A DNA stretch of 64,000 nt from Corallium rubrum (Eukaryota > Cnidaria > Anthozoa > Scleralcyonacea > Coralliidae), in contig OZ035997.1 of NCBI GenBank assembly GCA_964035015.1, positions 80,442,489-80,506,488 of the forward strand, read 5' to 3'. Positions 55,857 through 64,000 of the stretch are shown here, piece after piece. The stretch's first letter is position 1; each line of letters begins with the position of its first letter. The position numbers were made by a program, and so were the translations under genes. A model generated the notes under the pieces. It did not search any database and was not told where the DNA came from. It saw only the letters and a list, made by a program, of their open reading frames with translations.

Positions 55857-57742
55857 TGCTTAATGGTGCATTCTAAATAAAGATTGGTAGTACTGTATTT
55901 CAGTGATTACCGATTCTAAAAATGGGGAAAGTACTTTGTGAAGTTCATGTAAGAAATTACCAACCTGGATTGCATTTGGCTTTCATCATCACCACCAAGA
56001 ACACTGGCAGATGTACCGGTACACTGAAAATCTGGTCCACTCTTATCAACTTGATTATCCACCTCTGTGTACGTGTTTCTCTATGATACTCTCCCCAACT
56101 ACCATGTTTGTATTTTTAGTCCTCGGTTCCTCCAAAATCTTAAGAAATTTCATTCTGTGCCCCATTATGGGGATCAAAATTTCCAGTGCTCTTTCAATGA
56201 CAATATATACATGTAGGGCTGTTCCATCAATCATATTTTCTAAAGTATAATTGCATCAAATATTATTACTATTTGAAACAAAATGACATTAAAATATGAA
56301 ATGCTAATGTGCAACGACAGCCTGTAAACAGACTGTCTTTAGGGGGTTCTGCTCGCAGGCTATTCCACCCTGGTTATAAAGACCACATTGTCCCATTGTA
56401 CTGCAGGTCAGTTAATTTGGTCTTTGTAATACTGTAAACAAAACCTGAACCACATTCCTAATACTAGTTAACAATAATTCTACGAAGGCAACAAAAAACA
56501 AAAATGTTGAGAGAAAAATAGAACAATAGCAGCAATGGTGTCACTCTCTGGTCCTATAATCACCTACTATGCATGTACAGTAGCTGGTTAATTGTACTCA
56601 TTTTATAGTGGATCTTCAGTAGACCCCTTTGCAAACATTTCTTTAATTTACTGTTACATGTAACTCTACTGTATTCTTTATATAAATGATTCAAAGCTCA
56701 GTAAAAACTGGCAATTACCGGCTCATAACAGAAATATTTATCGGGTGTTATTCATTTATTCTCGGTTACTTCCGCATCATGTTTACAATACAGTATGTCA
56801 AACAGGGTCCAACAACTGTGACGTCAAGCTGTGCATCTGAACAGTCGAACTATTCAGAATTAATAGTTTTTTAAACTGCACCAGACCGACTCGATAAGAC
56901 TGGCAAATCAATAATATACACAGGGTATACATACAGGCAGGGTGTAGAACGGTGGCCCAACCGGTTCGGATGCTTTGTTTCTATTTAGAACGACTGAACA
57001 ACGTTCTTTGTGGATCGACAAAGACGTATTATATGTCTATTAGACAATATGGCGATTTCAAAACGAAGTGACAGTTTTTCAATAAAAAGGTTTAGAACGT
57101 GGCAGTCTTGTTTGATTTGTTCATACACACACAGTTTCTTCAATAAGCTCATATCATAAGTAATCTTGATACTGCGCAAAACACAAAGCAATCAAGACCT
57201 TAAATTACCGCGCGCAGCATGCGAGCACTGCGTTAAGAAATTGTCATTCACTGGACAGATGTAAGTTTAAAATTGAAATAGTAATGCTATAGTTACAGAC
57301 AAGAATACACTGACGATGGTTTAGATCGGAGTAATGTTGGTTAGAGTGATAGAATCATTTATAAAGTCGCGACGTTCTAAGCAATTGAAGCCAATTGAAG
57401 CGTTTACCGTAATATTCGTGGGGGATAAACGTACCTTCAAATATCTGACTATATTTCTCGAATCCCACTTCTGTCAACCAGGATTTGAATCTACGGGATG
57501 ATCCACCGCCATTATAAAAGGATTGCCAACAACCAGGAACGAGAAATTAGACTAAATGATAACCTCCGCGCTTTGTTCGACAAACAGTCTTCGCCGGAGA
57601 AAGAGAGGGAAGTCAGTGACAGTTGACTTGACACCAGATGTTTCGATTTTCAAATGACTTGAGTCCGCTTACCGCGCGGATTTCCTGATCAATGATTGGC
57701 TACGTAATTGTTACAAAAACCTAATCTTGAAATTTAATTAAT

Positions 57743-58981
57743 CCCCGAGCCGGGCGACGGGCCGAAGGCCCGGAGCCCGGTGAGGGTGCTAATCTCGACA
57801 CGCGTGGAGTTCATTTTACACGCGTGTAGAAAAAGCAAGGCGGACGAAAATCTGGAAGCTGTTTATATATATATATATATATATACGTCGTAGGGTGTCA
57901 TGCGGTAAGAATTGTTGTACTGGTGACTGACAATGAAGCAGCACAAAATTTTAAACTAAATCTATGGCTATATTTTGCGAAACGAAAGAAACGAAATGGA
58001 GCCCGCTCTACTAAAACAACAAACGGCGGTTTAATATATCTTGAAGAGAAACCAGAAAATCTGAAGATACTAAAGACACTAAACGCTGTATGGTAAACAA
58101 AAAGTCGATCTGAATTGGCAGTGTTTGTGGTAACTCAGGTAGGGGATTTGTATATTTATTTTGCTGATTGGTTCATTGTATTAAGTTCCAAGACTGGCAA
58201 TACGTTTAAATAAAAGCCCTTATATAGTCACTCGTCCGTTAAACTTAATCTAGCATCTATTATATAAAGTTTAATACATAGTGTTGTTTTCATGTTTTCG
58301 CTTAAACCTAAATGATATACAGCTCCACTTATATTCGTGCTTACCTTTTTAAAAACTTGTAAAACTTATCGGGACGTGGTGTTTTTCATTGACTGTGTAT
58401 ATGCACTTCTTATTATTTATAATACTCATGGGCCGACTTTGCCGATTTTCTAGGCAGTATTTCCAAATTTTCGCCAGAAACGTTGTCTGTTTAATATTTC
58501 TTTCTGGAATCCGATTTTACTGAATTGTTTCTGTCTCAGACTTTATATTATAAATGTAGTTTTGGAGCTGTTAACTTTTAATTCTGCCTTTGCAAAACCT
58601 GTATGCAGAACAGCAGAGGGAAGCCATTTAAAGGCTTGCTAAAAATAATTCCCTTGGAAACCTATAAACAATGAATATATGTTTTACAGCTATAGTTCAA
58701 TTAATGAAACCTAAGTTTTGCTTTCATATGTTCAATTTTCAAATCCGAAATCTGAAAGTAAACAGTTAGTCACCCTATAAATGCATATCAGGAGGGCTTT
58801 AATACTTTAATCAGGGGGTGTGTGTTTCAAAAATACATATAAAATTTAAAGATGATCTGTGTGTCATTAATACAACAAAAACAGAAATTAGGGGAGGGGT
58901 GGGGGGGGGGGGGGAGTGGGGTTAAAAAATGCATATAAAGCAGGCGAGGGGTTGTTGCATTCATGTATTTCTAGTAGCAAG
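57743..58981 (-). repeat. R1 dispersed repeat, copy 2 (inverted)
   Basis: It begins CCCGAGCCGGGCGACGGGCC with ACGCGTGTAG (57824-57833), the reverse complement of the end of copy 1, and ends TTGTTGCATTCATGTATTTC, the reverse complement of its start. It contains a G-rich run near 58895-58915. It lies within the 7.95-kb transposon, upstream of the SAM-domain gene. Confidence 0.7.
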
Positions 58982-59544
58982 TTATCCATGCAATACGGCT
59001 AATCGGCCCTTTGGTCCAGGCAAGAAACAGGTGCCCGGCCACTAGCATCTAAACGTCTCAAAAACGTTTTGTTGCAATTAACGCAAAGCGTTTATAACTT
59101 TTTAGAAACGGAGACCTATATAAATACCTATATATGTTTGTGGCCACGTGTATATGGATTCACACTGCTGAACTACCAGGTTAATATTGCAGTATATTTT
59201 TCACGTAAATTAAAAATGTTGATACTGAATTAAAACATTGAATTATCATTAGACAATTAAAAAGGAAAATGACGAACGATACAAATGCACTGTTGAAAAG
59301 TATTCTGGTAGTTGTATATATAGTACGGTATGTGTATATATAGTGTAACCAGCCATTAAAGAAGAATTACAGTAATCTGATAACTGTATATTCCAACACC
59401 TTGTCAATATTTAGTAATTTAATTTTAATACTTATAGTTGTATAGACTTTTAATAAAAGATTTTTTTGCTGCCATGGGAAATTTAAAAAAAAAATTATTA
59501 TTTCGATATACTGTCATAGTTTGATAATATTTGCCATTATCGAT

Positions 59545-60090
59545 TTACTCAAATCACCGATTAGTTTTAAACACTCTAATTTCACTTTAGCTGTATCTCC
59601 TGAAAAGATTGCATGACCATGGGTATAGAAAAATTTCAGCTCCTGCATGCTCAAAGTAATTGTACTCAATTTTTCGAGTAAGGTGTCAGGTTTACTCAAA
59701 AAAATTCCATTATTGATTTACTCAAAACGATGAGTAGTGGTTAACTCAAAAATTTGAGTTTGTCATCCAAATGAAGTTTACTCGAGTTATTGAGTTGGTT
59801 GCACTATTACTCAAAATATGAGTAAAACTCGAAGTTTACTCCAAAAAACGAGTTGCGGGTATTTACTCAATCGTTCGAGTAAAACAAAATTGTGCATTTA
59901 CTCAAGGAAGAGTAAAGTTTACTCTGCTCTTTGAGTAACAATTACTCGACTTGCTTTTTACTCAAAACAATGAGTAATTTTTTACTCATAAGACTGAGTA
60001 GGAATATTTTAACTCATGTTAAGAGTAAATTGTACTCAAAATTATGAGTAATGCATTCGGATTACTCGAAATGTGAGTTAGATTTACTCA
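59545..60090. repeat. right subterminal TTACTCA/TGAGTAA array
   Basis: More than twenty TTACTCA or GAGTAAA motifs in both orientations, matching the array inside the left end. Density rises toward the element end. Confidence 0.9.
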
Positions 60091-61509
60091 AACACGAAAA
60101 CGCATTTTTTGCAGTGTACCTTCTATTTTCATCATCTCATCCCAACCACACTAAACAATCCATCCCATATTCTCAATTTCTGCGACTTCGCCGCCTATAT
60201 GCAGTGATGATAAAGATTTTGAGACCAAATCTTTGGAAATGAGATCCTTTTTTGTCCAACGTGGCTATCCTAACCACCTATTAGACTCCGCTCGCTATTC
60301 ATAAAGCTTCCAGTCTTCCCCGTCCGGACACTTTAAAACAACCTTCGGAAAGACTTTCTGATAATAAAACTCCACTAGTTCTCACATTTCATCCTTTCAA
60401 CTATAAAGTTAAGGATATCATTAGCCGTAATTTTCACATCTTAGAGAAAATCTACAAGCACCTGTGGGTACTACTTCTTGTTATCGCACACGATGCTACA
60501 CATGTTCGTTTCTTGACCCTGCCACATTAATTTCAGGACCCAAATCTAATTTCACCATTCAGCATAATTTCACATGCACCTCTTCCAACTTCATTTACTG
60601 CATTTCTTGCAGTAAATGCTGCATGCTCTACATTGGTGAAACTGGCAGACGTTTATCTGACAGGTTTGCTGAACATCTTCGTTCTGTGAGGAACAATGAT
60701 GTTGACAAGCCTGTTGCCCGACATTTTAATAGTGTCAACCATCATATTTCTGACATGAAAGTTTGTGCTATCTCACCCATTTCCGGTGGTAATCATAGCC
60801 GCAAACGACAGGAAAAGCGTCTCATTTTCAAAATTGGAACCATTCATCCTCACGGACTCAACGAACGTTTTTCTTTTATTTAACACTTCTGAAGATGCTG
60901 TTTTTGTTTTAGCAAGGGCAGAAATAAACAGTGTTTTCACATTACTTCTCCATTCTTTACTCTCTATTTTTTACTCTCCTTTTGTTTACTTATCGATGGT
61001 GAGAATAGCAAATGGCTTTCGCATCTCATTATTCATTTGTTATTGTTACTTTGCTCTGATTGGCTTATTCTTTTGAATCTCATTATTAGTTTGTCTTGGT
61101 TACCTTTATCTGATTGGCTAATTTTTATCACGTGATTATCTCGCGTATATAAGCTTGTTTGTTTTACTCTTTACGTTTCTGTCTGACGAAGGGCCTTCGC
61201 TCGAAACGTTAGACCACTTACGTTCTCTGTTTCGGCAGTATTAACTTACTATACCACATTTCGATTGTTGTTTCAACACTGCCTACGCAGCACACTACTT
61301 TTATTACACCATCTAGCTCGATGGCTTTTCCATTTCCCTGTTCAGTGTATACGTCGTCAAGGTAAACTCGAAATGTAATTGGTAGTTTACCCACGAAAAT
61401 GTTAAAAGAAGAATTGTGATGGGTAGTTGACTTATTTCAAGAGAAATTGTATTCTTATCATATTTTTGACTAAATTTACCTTTTTTTAAGTCAATTATTT
61501 TGTCAACGA

Positions 61510-61657
61510 AATACCAAATGGTTTTCCGTGTTTGGATCGTTGCTCGAGTTTGGGAAAGCTAAATTAAATATTTTGTTACACTTTTCTCAAATCTCGCAAA
61601 ACCCCCACGTGGTTAAATCGCAGTACGCATCCAAACACGGAAAACCCATTCGGTATT
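61510..61657. repeat. foldback element
   Basis: AATACCAAATGGTTTTCCGT at 61510 is a near-exact reverse complement of ACGGAAAACCCATTCGGTAT ending near 61656. The arms are about 28 bp around a 90-bp centre. Confidence 0.75.
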
Positions 61658-61712
61658 TTAATGCAAAACACGCGTATGTTTTATACACTCGGTTGTTCTG
61701 GCTACATAATTC

Positions 61713-61847
61713 ATGGCTGCGGAAGCAGAAAATTATTCGGAGGGCACAATGGTGTTCGCGTCCGGCGAAGTGGATCTCTCTGAGCGCCGTGTGTACGGTA
61801 CTGCAGAGGACCTTCCTTGGAAACTTTTTAATTTTAAGAAGCTCTGA
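61713..61847 (+). CDS. short hypothetical frame
   Basis: An ATG in good context opens 44 codons starting MAAEAENYSEGTMVFASGEV and ending FNFKKL before TGA. The composition is protein-like, but there is no known motif and no splice site was identified, so it may be a decayed first exon. Confidence 0.25.
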   Translation: MAAEAENYSEGTMVFASGEVDLSERRVYGTAEDLPWKLFNFKKL

Positions 61848-61849
61848 GA

Positions 61850-63765
61850 TGCATTCTGGGGACACTCCAGGCCCCAGCACGGTCTGGCCGCCCATGTAAT
61901 TTTGTGTCTAAAATCTAATGTGTTGTCGTTTTCTGACGAAGGTTTGCTATCATTACTAAACAAGACGCCCGCTAGGCGTTAACTCGGGCTACTTTCCATT
62001 ATTTAGTGGGTAATTACTGCCATGGGCAAAATTTTGCGTATGGCGTAATTGGTGTTGACTGCGGCGAAGGGCCTGTTGGAAAGTTAGTTAGAGAGCCCAC
62101 TCGCTTGTTTTACAAAGCACAATTTTTCAATTTTTTATTGACTAATATTATACATGCACGGACAATCTTAGATTGGGAATTCCTATACTGTACAATGGTA
62201 TTTTGCTATCAGTCACCATGACATTGCTTCGGTATATTGAAGTACATGTACAGTGTTGTAACATTTTATGAACATATTAGACTACTATGATTAGACTTCT
62301 TTTGGTTACTGTTCATATATTGTTTACAAGTGTTCTGCAGTTTTCATTCGTCATTGGATATATGGATCAGGATATAAATGATGATTTATTTATGACATAA
62401 AATCATCAGATGATTGCCATGGCATCATAGCACGCTCATGCTGTCTTACAGGGTTGATGTATGGATATAATTCAGACCATTGATGGCAAGCCAATGATTA
62501 ACCACTCCACATGATCATTCCTTATCAAAGAGAGACGCATACGCAGTAATCAACTTCGCTGCTTTGCCTTGGGTTTATTGACACAACGAAAATTGCACTT
62601 TATGAATTCAAGCATGTGGTTAAAATAAAGTTATTATGGTGAACATTAATTTCTTTGGCTGAGTGGTGACTTGAAAGTCCACTAAATTTGTAATCACGAT
62701 TGTCTATTTATTTATAGACTATTGATAATGGCCATAAAATAAACATGCCAGTGAATTATGCCAATAAGTTTTGTCTTTGATTTTGTACACTGTATTGATG
62801 AGTAAATGCTTTTGGTCTAAGACAACCCTAGGGTCTAAGGCTCAAAATCTTGAGTGATTAGTACTGATTATTACATGAACAAATATCAATCCAAGCTATT
62901 AGCTATACAGTATAGTATTAAATCATAATGTCAATTTTTAAGAGATTTGTTTTATTTGAGGCTACATGTATTCACGTCTATGTGACTATGGTTATTCAAT
63001 GAGCTTGAGTTCATCAATCATCAGTTCAATTTATACACCACAGTAAATATTACTGCAAATCAAGAAAACAACGGATCTATTTATAAACACGCAGGGTAAA
63101 CTGCTCAAACAAAATGGTTTGAACATGGTATAAAAACTTCTGTTCTATAAACTAAACTGTAAACATTGACAATCAATGACACTGGAAATATTAACAAGAC
63201 AGCTTACCTTTTATAAATACTTCAACAGATCCTGGTGGGTTTCTAAATTGGCTATTCTGTTTTGCTATTAAAAACGGCCATACAATGTCTAATATCGCCG
63301 AAAGATTGACTCCTTGTTGTTTCTTTCGAAGAACACGTAGTCAGACAAAGGTGCCATAGACGTAATTTTTCGATTAAATCATTTAAATTGTGATTTCTAA
63401 TAGAGACAACTCGCAAAGCCTGTTGGGGCGATATCGCGCGGCTGGGAGACTAATGATCACGACCCCCCCCCCCCCCCCCCCCCTAAAAAAAAATCAATAA
63501 TAATAATAACAGAGCCAAAACCTAGACTCGGCTACCACAGGTAGCCCGAGTAATTAGCCGGTTTTTCTCTGTTTTCTAGGACTGCCCATAGATCGTATTT
63601 GCATAATGTGACAACAAAAGGCGGACACTTTCTGTTGAGTCCAGGAAATATTTTGTCTTCTCCCTTTCTTCACAAATTTGAGCTCGAAATGCCTATGACT
63701 GCCTCGCTCTACCATGCAGCTGAATGCTCGTGGCATATTCTTGCAGGAACCTAACGATTATCATT
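61850..63765. other. no gene recognised
   Basis: AT-rich non-coding DNA with a C run at about 63464-63483 and a GGCTAC..GTAGCC stem near 63530-63547. Confidence 0.45.
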
Positions 63766-64000
63766 CTACTAAAAATACATGAATGCAACAACCCCTCGCC
63801 CACTTTTATTAAATGTTTTTTGAAACAACCACCCACCCACCCACCCACCCACCCACCTACCCTGATTAAAATAAGCACACCTGATGTACAGCCAATATAA
63901 AAACAAACAGATATAAAAACAAATGATAATCCTCAAGATTTATTCTATAATTTATGAATAAGATGATTAAACTGATTTAACATTTCAAAGCAAAACTTAG
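63766..64000 (+). repeat. R1 dispersed repeat, copy 3, cut by the window edge
   Basis: It begins AAAAATACATGAATGCAACA with CAACCCCTCGCC, followed by a (CCAC)n run (63829-63858). ATCCTCAAGATT and AATTTATGAATAAGATGA match copy 1 near 21117-21150. Confidence 0.7.

Larger units (their letters stand above)
54236..57512 (-). pseudogene. SAM-domain gene resembling SAMD3-like proteins, decayed
   Basis: Minus-strand exons with GT-AG borders: 57512-57435, 56239-55965, 55068-54976, 54488-54236. Exons 1 and 2 together give a SAM domain: FKSWLTEVGFEKYSQIFE, then ENMIDGTALHVY and MGHRMKFLKILEE. Exon 3 encodes DEVAMMVLPFLLQ and DFVEFLS. Exon 4 begins EDESFDEVAQSRTEMFPKIF and continues in another frame with LCEVDGGLVAATVGF to LQKCVLQI. 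The C-terminal LCEVDG and FLQK motifs recall proteins annotated as SAM domain-containing protein 3-like in fishes and corals. Exon 1 is one base out of frame with its ATG, exon 2 carries a frameshift, and exon 4 carries another. It may be the transposon's own gene or captured cargo; further exons between 55068 and 55965 are possible. Confidence 0.65.
52167..60116 (-). mobile_element. 7950-bp TA-flanked transposon with CACTGCAAAAAAT ends (CACTA/CMC-like)
   Basis: The ends CACTGCAAAAAATC and inverted CACTGCAAAAAATGC are flanked by TA at 52165-52166 and 60117-60118. The second Penelope copy (near 50382) shows the empty site CAGCTACCTTC, confirming a TA duplication. Inside both ends are dense TTACTCA/TGAGTAA arrays (52180-52640 and about 59545-60090). 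The interior holds a SAM-domain gene remnant on the minus strand, smaller MITEs, a tRNA-like sequence and R1 copy 2. CACTG ends with TA duplication fit the CMC (CACTA/Mirage/Chapaev) group, but no transposase of that group was recognised. Confidence 0.8.
50815..61313 (+). mobile_element. Penelope-like element, plus strand, split by a 7.95-kb transposon
   Basis: The first part (50815-52166) encodes an N-terminal region (NEDNLVFTIPSDLT, VLAKGLKFVPN), then reverse-transcriptase motifs (VIYFLPKIHKL, FTMDVKSLYTVIP, YIDDCLG). The second part (from 60117) carries the rest and the GIY-YIG domain (IYCISCSKCCMLYIGETGRR, about 60590-60660). It ends near CCACATTTCGA with extra sequence to about 61313. 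The pair of Penelope copies is flanked by TAGCTCGAT at 49120-49128 and 61314-61322. A truncated partner joined to a longer copy is a known arrangement for Penelope-like elements. It is broken, with several changes. Confidence 0.88.

Noticed and set aside
61180-61230. Hammerhead-ribozyme-like core (CTGACGA ... CGAAACG) at the Penelope end, and a similar one near 49190
   Set aside because: The core letters fit and a short stem III can be drawn, but stem I does not pair and stem II has an extra base, so it is not supported as a ribozyme.
61528-61899. 123-codon frame over the foldback at 61510-61657
   Set aside because: It overlaps the inverted repeat and shows no motif.

Overview
The window looks like nuclear DNA of an anthozoan cnidarian, probably a stony coral or a close relative. 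It is AT-rich, genes have short introns with canonical GT/AG borders, microsatellites are common, and mobile DNA dominates: PIF/Harbinger, hAT, Tc1/mariner and CACTG-ended DNA transposons, Penelope-like elements with a GIY-YIG domain, a CR1/L2-like LINE, a Crypton remnant and many MITEs. The organism is inferred from this mix and from remembered families; no search was run.

Layout. At 1-129 the tail of a gene enters from the left. At 1751-3231 there is an intact three-exon gene joining a divergent RFX-like winged helix to a protein-kinase-like domain without several catalytic residues. From 15010 down to 4746 (minus strand) lies a host gene with homeodomain-like and HMG-box-like regions. Its last coding exon is split by a TA-flanked Tc1/mariner element (5028-11403), which contains a complete Harbinger element (7258-11244) with transposase and Myb-like genes; that in turn contains small hairpin elements. 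Head-to-head with this gene is a kinase pseudogene (15471-16215). The stretch 16.3-18.1 kb holds simple repeats and an array of TCACATGTGA palindromes.

The stretch 18-26 kb holds a Penelope-like element (minus), a dispersed repeat called R1 here, and a 3.3-kb hAT element (22869-26176) with an 8-bp target duplication and an uninterrupted transposase. The stretch 26-35 kb has a 52-bp satellite, a THAP-type exon, remnants resembling DUF6589 proteins, and MITEs. A broken LINE lies at about 35.4-39.3 kb with a hAT-type MITE in it. The stretch 39.7-46 kb has a retroelement-like coding remnant, layered satellites, a Crypton recombinase remnant and a 307-bp tandem duplication. The stretch 46-49 kb holds three more MITEs.

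The right part is one nested structure. Two Penelope-like copies sit head to head (49131-50810 and 50815 to about 61313), flanked by a 9-bp direct repeat. The plus copy is split by a 7950-bp TA-flanked element (52167-60116) with CACTGCAAAAAAT ends, dense TTACTCA/TGAGTAA arrays inside both ends, and a decayed minus-strand gene with a SAM domain resembling SAMD3-like proteins. The last 2.7 kb is mostly featureless and ends in a third R1 copy. Only the RFX-kinase gene is an apparently intact host gene; the hAT and Harbinger transposases also look whole.
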